A stretch of DNA of 64,000 nucleotides from Kineosporia babensis (GTDB taxonomy: Bacteria > Actinomycetota > Actinomycetes > Actinomycetales > Kineosporiaceae): the NCBI RefSeq assembly GCF_021129305.1, contig NZ_JAJOMB010000002.1:558001-622000 (forward strand), given 5' to 3'. The notes under the pieces were generated by a model. It was not told where the DNA came from. It was given only the letters and a program-made list of their open reading frames with translations, and did not search any database. The translations under genes were made by a program, and so were the position numbers. Below are positions 45,268 to 54,750 of this stretch, piece after piece (positions within the stretch are counted from its first letter, which is position 1; every line of letters starts with the position of its first letter).

Positions 45268-48200
45268 ATGGCCACCCAACTCAACCCGTCGGCGATGGAA
45301 GAGATCCTCTACTACCTGACCGGGATCCGTCCGTCCGCAGTGTCTCCGGCCGTGCTGGACGGCGCCTCGCAGATCCTCGCCGAGGGTGGCCGCAAGACCC
45401 AGTCCGAGCTGATCCCCGCCCTGCACACGTCGGTGCGCAACGTCCGGGGCCGGATGCTCGGCGAAACCGCGGAGGCGTTCGCGGTGGCCGCCGGGATGTA
45501 CGTCTCCTCGGGGCCGAAGCTGCTGGTGGCCGCGGCCGACATCCTGCTGGACCTGGCCCGGTACCTGAAGACGATGGGCTTCGAGGTCCGCAAGCTGAAC
45601 GCGGTGATCCGCTGGGTCCTGATCTTTATGCTCGCCCAGTACCTGTGGGCGTACTACGAGATGGTCTACAACCCGCCCGGGGCCGCGGCCCGGATCGCGG
45701 CGACCCATGCGGCGGCGCGGATCATCACTGCCAAAGCCGTTGGCAAGATCCTGCTCTCGGCGATGGCCGGGACGGTGCTGACCGAGGTCGGGGCCGAGTT
45801 CATGGCCCAGCTCGAGGTGGTGCTGGGAGCCGGTGGCAAGTTCGACATCAAGGCGCTGGGGCAGGCCGGGATGGGCGGGCTGATCGCGGCCGGGGCCGGG
45901 CTGGCGATCGCGGTGCCGGGGGCGATCGGGCTCAGCAAGGTGGCCGGGTCGATGCTCAAGGCGCACGGCATCAACGGTGGGCTCGGGCACTACATCGGGC
46001 TGGCGGCGGCGCAGCTCCCGGCCGGGCTCGGCGGTGAGATGGTCGGTGAGATCCTGGCCAACGGTGCGCTCAGTGGGCAGTGGAAGATCGAGGGTGCGGG
46101 GACGGTGACCGCCTCGCTGGCCGACGGGGCGGGTAGCACCACGGCCGGGGCGCTCGGTCTGGCCACGCTGAACATGACGAAGGGGAACGGGGTCAATGTT
46201 CCGGCGCTGCTGATGAAAGGTCCATCGGTTCAGCCTTCTTCCAAGGATCCGGTGAGCACGGGCAAGGCCGAGACACTGGTTCAGCCGGAGATTCCTGAGC
46301 AGCTGCCGCCGGTGACCGCGAATTCTCAGCTCGGCAGCTGGGCGCGGAGCGAGTCGGCGGTGGGGGAGAGCACTGTCCAGACAGATGCGTTGAACCAGCA
46401 GCTGGCCGCGCTGTACGCGGCCCGGGCGGCGTATCTGGCGGACTGCCTGGCACGGCTGCGCGAGCTCAATCAGATGCTCTACGGCCCGACCTCAGCGCAT
46501 ACCGTTGACAATGCCCTCACCCCAGAACTTCTCACCGCGCAGAACCTGGGCGCCGAGACCTGGGACCGGCTGGGCTCGTCCTGGGATCCGGTGAAACAGA
46601 CGCTGCTGGAGGCCGGTCCGGGCGCAACGGCGTTCGTGTACTCGAAGGCGCCCGGGCAGCCGCAGCACGCCTTCGCCTTCCGAAACGTCGAGGGCTCGGT
46701 CGTCCCACTGGAACTGCAGTCTCCGGCGGGCGGGTTCGTCCTCGGGCCGGACGCCGTGCCCCGGGTTCCGGTGGAGGCCCGGGCGATCATCAAGGGCCCG
46801 GACGGTGCTCTGATCAGACTGCCCGATGACCTGGGGCCGGTGACCACGGCCGCCGCCCTCACCCTTCCGGCGACCTCGGCCACGCCCGGTATGGCTGCTC
46901 ATCCCGAGCCTGAGGTGCTGCATCGGCGGTACCCGCAGATGCCGGAGCATCCCCGGGGCCGGGTTCCCGAGTTCCCGCTGGACCTGACCCAGCACCCGGC
47001 CGTGCCGATGGACATGCGCCAGTACCAGCGCAACTGGCTCGGCGATCTGAGCAGGGCCGGCGATCTCACCACCCCGGCGGCCACCGCGCAGGCCGCGCGG
47101 GACCGGGTTCAGCTGCTTCCGGAGAAGCAGCAGGCCACCGTGCTGGCGGCGGCCGACAAGGTGATCGCCAGGCAGGTGGTGCTTCCGGATGCGACCGACG
47201 TCGAGCAGACCGCCCGGTCGGCCACGCTCAGCAATGCGGATCTTCGCTACCAGGTCGCGGACGTCCTGATGGTGACCGCGGGCAAGGAGAAGGCCGCCGG
47301 TGAACTGGATGCCTCCTACGTCGTGGCGGATTTCTACGACCAGGAGAAGCGACGGCTCACGGACCCGGCCGAGATTCCAGCAGTACCGGCCAACGACGGA
47401 ATCGTCTCGCGGGAGCCGGTGCGCAACGAACCGGCAACCAGCCCGGCTGACAATCGTCCTCTGGTAGTTGCTCCACCATCACCTCTTTCGCCCGCCGCGC
47501 CGCATGCGGTGGGGACCCCACGAGGCGCCTTGCCGAACGTCGATGCCCTGGCCGCCGCAATCACCACCGGGGTGCAGGAACGCGGCGGAAAGCTGGGGCA
47601 CGACGATGTGGAGAATCTGCCCGGGCGGCTGCTCGGGGCCTACCGGAATCTGAACACCGGGTACTGGTTCAACCTTGGCGGGATCGACGTGATGGTCGAC
47701 ATCCGCCCGGACAATCCGCGGCTGATCGACAAGGCGGAGGGAGTCTATCGCCGGGCCGACGGCAGCGGAGGCCCGGGTGATTCCGCAGCGATCAAGGATC
47801 CGAACGACGCACCCGGCCAGTTCCGGGCCAACCAGAACACCCAGGGCGCGTTCAACACCGGTGGTCATGTGCAGGCCACCAGCGGCCAGGCCGGGGCTTT
47901 CCGGGTGACCGGAACGTTCGGCGCAGTCTTTGCCGGGGTCGCCCGGATGGGGATGTCGGTGTTCGGCACCGTGAATCAGGTCAACATCTCGACCTCGGCC
48001 CCCAAAGACGTGGAATCCGGCCGGGTTCTGGACTACCGCGATGATTCGACCATGGTGGCCTACGACGCCAACTACACGGTCAGGTTCCGGACCCGGCCGA
48101 ATGATTCCTGGACCGACATCCCGCCGTCCTGGAGCACCGACTCCACCAGACCGGGCCCCGACGGCCGGGTCGTGCCGACGTCGGAAGATCTGCTCGTCTA

Positions 48201-51200
48201 CGTTCCGAGTGATCTGCTGCGGAACCCGCTGTCGGAGAAGGTCATTGCCGTGGCTCCGGAATCCGGGCCGTTGGCAGCGGAGTTCGAGGCGCGGAGCAAG
48301 GAGTTCCCGGACTACTACTTCGCCAGCGGCATGGACGGGCTGGACACCGTCTACGACCGGACGATGCAGGCGCTGAACGGCCCGGGCGGGATGAAACTGG
48401 CCGTCGACTCACCCGAGGCGCTGCAGTTGCAGGTGATGATGGGGGCCTGGCCGGACAACATGATCGAGGCCACGAGCGGCTCGCGGCCCTACGAGTACCT
48501 GATCCACGACAAGCGCGGCGAGGTCGTGGCCAAGGTCATCGGCCGCAGCGAGTACCTGCCGTCGCAGGCCACGCCGCTGGGTATGGTCAGCGAGAAGATG
48601 CACATCGAGCGGGTGCGCACGGCCATCGTCGGTTTCGGCGGCAGCCAGTCGGTGACCAACGTGGCGGGCGGAAACGTGAGCCTGGCGGCCGACGCCCTGC
48701 CTCTGCCCGGGGCGACCCTGGGGCCTTCGTTCCGGGTCGGGATGAGCGGGGCCGACGGTGACTCGTTGTCGGCCGGAAAAGTGGCGGTGCAGCCGGACGT
48801 CAGTCGATACACCGGGCCGGTGAACTCCTATGCGGTACCGGTCCGGCACCGCACCGAGATTCATCTGGTGGGCAAGCCGAACCGTTCTGTGCTGAATACC
48901 GACTGGGTGGCCGGATCGGCATTCGTGGCGACCCCGCAGTGGCAGGCTTTCGCCCACGGCTTCCCGGTGGACCGCAGTTCGCTGAGACCGGGCTTCGCGG
49001 TCGAGAACGGCACGGTCGAGTTCCATCCGGATGCGGTGCCGGACCGGCGCAATCCGCCAGTTCCGGTGGTGGACAAGGGTAAGCGGCTCGAGACCATTTA
49101 CGAGGAAGAACCGGTCTCGAGCCGGCCGCCCGTCCCGGTGCCGCCGGTGGCCAAGATGGACCTGCCGGCCCACATTCTCGAGGGCCGGGGCGCCGACTCT
49201 GCTCAGGTGGCGGTGAACCGGGAGGCCGCGGAGGCGGTCTATCAGCAGGTGATGACCGAGGCCGGATTCAGCGGCCTGGTGGACGTGCTCTGGGAACGAC
49301 CGCTGGATCAGCGCCCGGCCGGGGGAGCACCGAGCCGGCGGCTGACCCGAAAGCTCAATGTCTCCTCCACCCACCGCTCCCGCAACGCCCAGACCATCCG
49401 CAAATTCACCACCCAGTACGCGCTCGAGGCACTGGACAACAACGTGGTCACCGACGGCGGGCAGTTCATGCTGCGCGGTACCACCCCGATGGGTGTTTCC
49501 CGGCTGGCCCGGGTCACGGTCGTCGGCGAGAGCCGGCTCGACGCCCAGGCCGAGTACCCGGCACGGGAGGTGGACACGATGAGCAGCGTCTTCCTCTCGA
49601 TCTCCTCGACCAGCGCCGGTCACGGCACCTCGGGCAGCCGGACCGTCACCAGCGGTCTGCGGGTCAACGCCGGCGTGGATCTGATGCAGATGTTCGGCGC
49701 CGGAATGGACCTCTCACGTACCGCGGCGGCCGGGCAGTCGGCGACCACCATCGGCAACCGGGTCGAGCTGAACGAGTCCAAAGACCTGAAGCTGGTCGAG
49801 CACGTGCTGCCGGTGGTCTACCGGGTCCGGATCGACTACGCCGATCTGCCCAACGGCCCGGCCGAATGGCTGAGACACCGCACCACCCGGCCGATCGAGA
49901 AGATCCGGCAGATGGACATTCTCAAGAACCGGACGAGCGAGCTGGCCCGTCAGCTCTCCCGCCGGATGGCCGCCGCGCGCGGTACCGCCACCGGATTCCT
50001 GCTGCGTTCACCGCACTCTTCGGTGAGCCCTGACCTCCTGGCGCTTCAGGCCCCTACCCAGCCCGATCGTCCGTTGGCTGAGCAGTTGCAGGAAAAACGC
50101 CGAGAGCAGATCCGGCAGGCCAAGGCGAGAATTCAGGAAGTCGCGGCCAAGGCGCAGAATCGGCACGAATCCCAGGAGAAATCCCGGCAGCTCGCCGCCG
50201 ATGCCCGCCAGGCCCGGCGGGAGCGGGACGCTCAGCGCAAGGTTCTGGGGCGGGCCGAGAAGGCTTACGAAAAGGCCCAGAACAATGGACGAGTGGTCTT
50301 CCTGGGCGGGACCGAGGCGCAGAAGTCACTGGCAGAGCAAGGGATCAACGAGACCCGCCGGCAGTTGACCGAGGCGCGGGAACGCTTTGAAACGCTGAAC
50401 GAGAAGGCGCAACTGGCCAATCGGGCCGCCCGCGAATCCGTGGCCGCGATTGCGCCGGATGCGCATCGCTTCACCTGGACCGGCCCGCCGATTCCGGGAA
50501 CCCGCACGGTTGCCCGGGTTCCCGGCCTGGGTCTGCCGGAGTTCGACCCTCGGGCGGTCAGCGAATCCGGCCTGCCGAAGACCGATCCGAACGTGCTGGA
50601 ACTGGCGCTGATCCATCACGTCGACACCGCCGGTCTACTGCCCGCGGCCCGATCCCTGTTCCCGGAACTGACCCGTCCGGGTGGGCCGGCCGACGAACTG
50701 GTCGCGAACATGGCCAGTGCGGTGATGATGCGCTCCTACTTCAAGGAGTCGGTGCGCGGGGAATACGAGACCGGTCTGCTCTTCGATCCGGGATTCCTGA
50801 GCGACGAGCATGCCGGTCTGGGAATCGCGGCCGAACTGGGGCCGTCGCTGTACGCCGGGGTCACCGACGGCGAGTACGTGGCCGGTGACATCAAGCTCTA
50901 TCTGAAGCAGCACGGGGACTCCCGGGCGATCCAGAACGAGTGGGCGCTGAGTACCGGCTTCCGGATGGGTGACTCGATCGGAGACGGGGATGTCGCCCTG
51001 GGTGCGTTGTCGGCCGAGGAAGGAGCGGTCTACCGGGACACCCGGCGCAAGGGTACTTCGATGGGCCGGACCGGCGGTAAAGAACTGCTGCACCTGGATT
51101 TCCACCGGGCCTACGGCTTCATGGCGCCGGTGACCTACCACCTCGACGGGGTTCAGGAACACCGCGGGAAGTTCCGGCCGAACCGGGTGGACCAGGCCGC

Positions 51201-53892
51201 GACCACGGTGGGACCGCGCTCGATGATGTACATCCTGCCCGAGCCCAAGGCCCTGGCTGCCTACGGCCGGGGGCAGGTGCCGATCAACGCCGACCAGGTG
51301 CGCGATGCGCTCTGGCGCTGGGACCAGGGTCAGCTCGGCACCCTGGACGACTCGCTGATCACCTCGGTCCTGGACCGGCTGGAGCGCCAGATCCACCACG
51401 CGCCGGGCGATCTGGACGTCAGTGCCACGCAGCGGGAGATCGACGGGTACCGGGCCAAGGCCGGCCAGCACGGCCTGGAGGCACACCTGCGCCGGATCGG
51501 CCGGACCAAGGACGACCTGGTGCTGCCCGAGTACCTGACCCGGGGCGGGCCGAAGTCGATGGGGCACCACGGGATCCAGGCGCTGACGATCTACCCGCGC
51601 AGCGACACCCCGGCCGAGGCCACGTCGATGGTGGACGTGCTCTGGGACGCCCTCGACCGCTCGTCCCCGGGCCTGGTCGGGCCGCGGCACACCCGGTGGA
51701 AGGAGATCGACCCGAACGACACCTGGTACCGCCGGATGGCCGGGGACAAGCCGGTGCTCGGCCGCCAGCTGATCGGGATGGACTGGATCACCAGCCTGGC
51801 CTCGGCCCAGCGGGAGCACGCCATGGCCGGCGACCTGATGTCCGAGCACGGCGACCAGCACCAGCTCGCCAACCCGGTGAACGCCGTGCTCGAGGACATC
51901 CTGGAGATGACGCTGGACCTGAAGCTGACCTCGGCGCCCGAGATCGTCGGTTTCCTCGACCAGCACGGCATCGAGAACTACGACCACGCCCAGGCGGTGG
52001 ACAACTGGTCCTGGGCCCGGACCCGGTCGGGTGGCCTGACCCTGCTGAAACCCGGGTTCGGCGGCACCGGGCCGACTTCCGGTACCTCCGGGGCGCCGCA
52101 GATCGACCTGCAGGCCTCGCAGCGCAACGAGATCACCCGGACCGACGTGGTGGTCGAGGAGCAGACCGCCTACGACTGGAGCGGGCACTACGTGGTCAAG
52201 GTGCGGGGTGAGCTGGGGGCCGGGACCAACCGGACCAAGCAGGCCGGCCGCTCGCTGAACAACCTTCTGCTGCACAAGTTCCAGATGCCGCAGAACCAGA
52301 AGGGGCCGCACCGGACGGAGTACGACGTGGAGATGGAGATCCTGATCCCGCGCTCGATCGTCGAGGGCCAGCAGCGGGCCGACGCCGCGGATGCCGCGCG
52401 CCTGGCCCCGTTGCCGCCGCTGCCCCGGGACGTGTACGTGGCCGAGACCTTCCTGGACGATCTCACCCCGGCGGCGTGGGAACTGGCCGGGCAGATGTTC
52501 GGGCCCGACGCCAACGACCGCGACACCCGGTCCTCGGCGAGCCTGCCGAACGCGCTGAACCGGACCATGCTGCGCAACCACCTGCACAAGGCGACCGGTG
52601 GGCAGCGTCATCAATTGGCCCGTAACCAGTTCGTGCCCGGTCGTTCCGGGGAACAGGCGAGCTACTTCCTGACCGGGCAGCTGCACCACCTGCAACAGGT
52701 GGCATACCTGCCGAACGGCAAGGGGACCGGGCGCTACGCCAAGCATCAGATCGGCGTGACGGCGAACAGCGAGACCGGCCTGTGGCGGCCGACCACCACC
52801 GCCGCCGCGGGGCAGGCCGGCGAGGTGATCGGCCACATCTCGGCCGACCGGCAGCTGGAGAACCCGGGGCTGGGCGGGGGCAGCCAGCCGGTCACCCCGC
52901 ACACCCCCGACGACTCGCAGTCCGGAGCATCAACTCTGGACGGGGCGGGCGGCACCGTGGTCAATCGCACCACTGCACAGGGCGAGGGGGCACGAGACAC
53001 CGTCAACATCCGGGACGAGCAGCACCAGAAGCAGAGTCAGGGCCCGGTGGTGCTGGTCAAGGCCGTGTTCAAAGGGCATCTGGAGGGCGAGCTCGCCGAG
53101 CGCGGGGTGTTCCTGGAGACCCACGCCCAGAGGTTCCGGTCCGACCGGGTGGTGGGCGATGTCTACGTCGAGATGTTCGAGCAGGAGTACCGGACCTACA
53201 AGCAGCAGGCCGAGCAACTTGCGACCCAGGCCCAGGACCATCCCTTGCCGGTCGGTCCCTGGCCGGTCGCCGGGCCGCGCACGCCGGCCTACGCCTTCGA
53301 CAAGCTCCTGACCGACGCGGGCTGGGGTACGAAGCAGGACCACGAGGTGGCCCACCCGATCGCCCGCTACGTGCAGGCGCACGCCCGGTCCTCGCACCTG
53401 GTGCTGAATTCCTCGGCCGCGCACCAAAGTTTCGACCGTTATCGGGGCGCGGTCTCGTGGGCGCTCGGGCAGTTGGAGGCCGATCATCCGGACCGGGCCC
53501 GGGTGCTGCAGGAGCAGGACGCGGCCATGCGCTGGACGCTGCAGCAGGCCCTGCTGAACAACCGCTCGCCCTCGGCCGGCGATCTGGACACGATCGAGCA
53601 GAGCATCGAGGACCTGGTGAACATCGTCCGGGAGGTCCGGCCGGGCGCGGCACTGCCCGGGCATCTCGGTGCAGCCGCCCGGGACCCGCTGGCGGTGGCT
53701 CAGGTGGTGGCGCAGGACCTGAACCGGAGCATCGAACTGCGGTACTCCGACGCCCAGGGCCAGGTGATCGTCCACCGGATCGCGGCCGACGGCCGGGTGC
53801 TGGCGAGCGAGATCCGGCCCGGGACGAGCAACGCCGCCCGCGAGCCGATGATCCGGTTCACTGCGGACGGCGTTCCGGTGCCGCTGGTCTGA
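45268..53892 (+). CDS. Giant (2874-residue) WXG100/CpnT-like secreted-effector candidate, single cysteine
   Basis: One unbroken frame from ATG 45268. Residues 1-105 are helical (MEEILYYLTGIRPSAVSPAV), followed by a hydrophobic helix about 110-134 and a Gly/Ala-rich hydrophobic stretch about 175-260. This resembles the N-terminus of CpnT-type type VII substrates. After a Pro-rich linker come four beta-rich modules at about 867-1250, 1400-1515, 1820-1960 and 2277-2450, with strands such as YTVRFRTRP, VVYRVRIDYAD, APVTYHLDGV and YDVEMEILIPRSI. A charged coiled coil at about 1605-1734 splits them. The last ~250 residues are helical and end with IELRYSDAQGQVIVHRIAADG. By eye the only cysteine is Cys393. 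No known toxin domain or signal peptide, and no same-strand immunity gene follows. No export machinery lies in the window. Confidence 0.8.
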   Translation: MATQLNPSAMEEILYYLTGIRPSAVSPAVLDGASQILAEGGRKTQSELIPALHTSVRNVRGRMLGETAEAFAVAAGMYVSSGPKLLVAAADILLDLARYLKTMGFEVRKLNAVIRWVLIFMLAQYLWAYYEMVYNPPGAAARIAATHAAARIITAKAVGKILLSAMAGTVLTEVGAEFMAQLEVVLGAGGKFDIKALGQAGMGGLIAAGAGLAIAVPGAIGLSKVAGSMLKAHGINGGLGHYIGLAAAQLPAGLGGEMVGEILANGALSGQWKIEGAGTVTASLADGAGSTTAGALGLATLNMTKGNGVNVPALLMKGPSVQPSSKDPVSTGKAETLVQPEIPEQLPPVTANSQLGSWARSESAVGESTVQTDALNQQLAALYAARAAYLADCLARLRELNQMLYGPTSAHTVDNALTPELLTAQNLGAETWDRLGSSWDPVKQTLLEAGPGATAFVYSKAPGQPQHAFAFRNVEGSVVPLELQSPAGGFVLGPDAVPRVPVEARAIIKGPDGALIRLPDDLGPVTTAAALTLPATSATPGMAAHPEPEVLHRRYPQMPEHPRGRVPEFPLDLTQHPAVPMDMRQYQRNWLGDLSRAGDLTTPAATAQAARDRVQLLPEKQQATVLAAADKVIARQVVLPDATDVEQTARSATLSNADLRYQVADVLMVTAGKEKAAGELDASYVVADFYDQEKRRLTDPAEIPAVPANDGIVSREPVRNEPATSPADNRPLVVAPPSPLSPAAPHAVGTPRGALPNVDALAAAITTGVQERGGKLGHDDVENLPGRLLGAYRNLNTGYWFNLGGIDVMVDIRPDNPRLIDKAEGVYRRADGSGGPGDSAAIKDPNDAPGQFRANQNTQGAFNTGGHVQATSGQAGAFRVTGTFGAVFAGVARMGMSVFGTVNQVNISTSAPKDVESGRVLDYRDDSTMVAYDANYTVRFRTRPNDSWTDIPPSWSTDSTRPGPDGRVVPTSEDLLVYVPSDLLRNPLSEKVIAVAPESGPLAAEFEARSKEFPDYYFASGMDGLDTVYDRTMQALNGPGGMKLAVDSPEALQLQVMMGAWPDNMIEATSGSRPYEYLIHDKRGEVVAKVIGRSEYLPSQATPLGMVSEKMHIERVRTAIVGFGGSQSVTNVAGGNVSLAADALPLPGATLGPSFRVGMSGADGDSLSAGKVAVQPDVSRYTGPVNSYAVPVRHRTEIHLVGKPNRSVLNTDWVAGSAFVATPQWQAFAHGFPVDRSSLRPGFAVENGTVEFHPDAVPDRRNPPVPVVDKGKRLETIYEEEPVSSRPPVPVPPVAKMDLPAHILEGRGADSAQVAVNREAAEAVYQQVMTEAGFSGLVDVLWERPLDQRPAGGAPSRRLTRKLNVSSTHRSRNAQTIRKFTTQYALEALDNNVVTDGGQFMLRGTTPMGVSRLARVTVVGESRLDAQAEYPAREVDTMSSVFLSISSTSAGHGTSGSRTVTSGLRVNAGVDLMQMFGAGMDLSRTAAAGQSATTIGNRVELNESKDLKLVEHVLPVVYRVRIDYADLPNGPAEWLRHRTTRPIEKIRQMDILKNRTSELARQLSRRMAAARGTATGFLLRSPHSSVSPDLLALQAPTQPDRPLAEQLQEKRREQIRQAKARIQEVAAKAQNRHESQEKSRQLAADARQARRERDAQRKVLGRAEKAYEKAQNNGRVVFLGGTEAQKSLAEQGINETRRQLTEARERFETLNEKAQLANRAARESVAAIAPDAHRFTWTGPPIPGTRTVARVPGLGLPEFDPRAVSESGLPKTDPNVLELALIHHVDTAGLLPAARSLFPELTRPGGPADELVANMASAVMMRSYFKESVRGEYETGLLFDPGFLSDEHAGLGIAAELGPSLYAGVTDGEYVAGDIKLYLKQHGDSRAIQNEWALSTGFRMGDSIGDGDVALGALSAEEGAVYRDTRRKGTSMGRTGGKELLHLDFHRAYGFMAPVTYHLDGVQEHRGKFRPNRVDQAATTVGPRSMMYILPEPKALAAYGRGQVPINADQVRDALWRWDQGQLGTLDDSLITSVLDRLERQIHHAPGDLDVSATQREIDGYRAKAGQHGLEAHLRRIGRTKDDLVLPEYLTRGGPKSMGHHGIQALTIYPRSDTPAEATSMVDVLWDALDRSSPGLVGPRHTRWKEIDPNDTWYRRMAGDKPVLGRQLIGMDWITSLASAQREHAMAGDLMSEHGDQHQLANPVNAVLEDILEMTLDLKLTSAPEIVGFLDQHGIENYDHAQAVDNWSWARTRSGGLTLLKPGFGGTGPTSGTSGAPQIDLQASQRNEITRTDVVVEEQTAYDWSGHYVVKVRGELGAGTNRTKQAGRSLNNLLLHKFQMPQNQKGPHRTEYDVEMEILIPRSIVEGQQRADAADAARLAPLPPLPRDVYVAETFLDDLTPAAWELAGQMFGPDANDRDTRSSASLPNALNRTMLRNHLHKATGGQRHQLARNQFVPGRSGEQASYFLTGQLHHLQQVAYLPNGKGTGRYAKHQIGVTANSETGLWRPTTTAAAGQAGEVIGHISADRQLENPGLGGGSQPVTPHTPDDSQSGASTLDGAGGTVVNRTTAQGEGARDTVNIRDEQHQKQSQGPVVLVKAVFKGHLEGELAERGVFLETHAQRFRSDRVVGDVYVEMFEQEYRTYKQQAEQLATQAQDHPLPVGPWPVAGPRTPAYAFDKLLTDAGWGTKQDHEVAHPIARYVQAHARSSHLVLNSSAAHQSFDRYRGAVSWALGQLEADHPDRARVLQEQDAAMRWTLQQALLNNRSPSAGDLDTIEQSIEDLVNIVREVRPGAALPGHLGAAARDPLAVAQVVAQDLNRSIELRYSDAQGQVIVHRIAADGRVLASEIRPGTSNAAREPMIRFTADGVPVPLV

Positions 53893-53896
53893 AGTC

Positions 53897-54067
53897 TCAG
53901 GCGGCGGTGGAGGGGTCGGGCTGCTCCTCCTCCGACTGTGCGGCCGGTTCCGGGCCGGGGCGCCGGGGCATCGGGATCACCGTGGCCAGCAGCGCGGGCC
54001 GGCTCGGGTTCTCCACGGCAGCGGCCAGCACCGACGACAGCACCGTGGTCAGCGGCGGGTGTTCCAT
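53897..54067 (-). CDS. Small protein of unknown function, convergent with the giant gene
   Basis: 56 residues from ATG 54067, supported by GGAGGA 4-5 nt upstream on the minus strand. Sequence opens MEHPPLTTVLSSVLAAAVEN, has a short hydrophobic middle (PALLATVIPMP) and ends Pro/Glu-rich. The longer open frame to 54163 lacks a ribosome site. Its stop is 5 bp from that of the giant gene. No family recognised. It could be an unrelated small gene or a partner of the giant gene, but opposite orientation makes a classical immunity gene unlikely. Confidence 0.5.
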   Translation of the reverse strand: MEHPPLTTVLSSVLAAAVENPSRPALLATVIPMPRRPGPEPAAQSEEEQPDPSTAA

Positions 54068-54159
54068 GGCTCCTCCAGCGGAAGATGACAGCACATCGTT
54101 AACGTCGCCCGGGCCCCGCACGGTCCTGAGACCGCAAACGGGTGACGGGCGAGGATCAG

Positions 54160-54183
54160 ACACCGATCGGTGTTCAGTAGGCT
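54160..54183 (+). promoter_or_regulatory. Perfect 14-bp palindrome next to a -10-like element upstream of ndk
   Basis: ACACCGATCGGTGT (54160-54173) is a perfect palindrome; TAGGCT (54178-54183), a plausible -10, begins 4 nt later, 78 nt before ndk. The palindrome would occupy the promoter spacer, a usual repressor position. Confidence 0.4.
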
Positions 54184-54260
54184 CTGCCTGCCCGACCGGT
54201 GCTCATCCGGCGCCGGAACATCGGGCATCCAGGTGCTGAACTGTCGAGAGGGAAACGATC

Positions 54261-54683
54261 ATGGCCGCGGAGCGGACGCTTGTTCTTGTGAAGCCGGACG
54301 GCGTGCGCCACCGTCAGATCGGCGAGGTGCTGCGCCGGATCGAGACCAAGGGCTACGACGTCGTCGCCCTGCAGATGCTGGTGCCCACCCCCGAGCTGCT
54401 CGAGAAGCACTACGAGGAGCACGTCGGCAAGTCGTTCTACGGCGTGCTGGTCGAGTTCATGATGTCCGGCCCGGTGGTCGCCGCCGTCGTCGAGGGTGAG
54501 CAGGTCATCCCCGCGTTCCGCTCGCTGGCCGGGGCGACCGACCCGATCAAGGCCGCGCCCGGCTCGATCCGCGGCGACCTGGCCCGGGACTGGGGCACCA
54601 AGGTCCAGCAGAACGTGGTGCACGGCTCCGACTCGCCCGAGTCCGCGGCCCGGGAGATCGCCCTCTGGTTCCCCTCGCTCTGA
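54261..54683 (+). CDS. ndk: Nucleoside diphosphate kinase
   Basis: 140 residues from ATG 54261 with GAGAGGGAAA upstream. The family signature NVVHGSDSPESA carries the phospho-accepting His121, and ERTLVLVKPDGVRH, FYGVLVEFMMSGPVVAAVVE and GSIRGDLARDWG complete the nucleotide site. It transfers the gamma-phosphate among NTPs and dNTPs. Full length for the family. In actinobacteria it usually follows DUF4233; here about 10.7 kb of inserted genes intervenes. Confidence 0.98.
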   Translation: MAAERTLVLVKPDGVRHRQIGEVLRRIETKGYDVVALQMLVPTPELLEKHYEEHVGKSFYGVLVEFMMSGPVVAAVVEGEQVIPAFRSLAGATDPIKAAPGSIRGDLARDWGTKVQQNVVHGSDSPESAAREIALWFPSL

Positions 54684-54750
54684 GGTCCCTTCGGCGGGAC
54701 CTGGGCACCGGCTTTCGTCCAGAGTCCTAGGTCCCGCTTAAACTGGCCCG

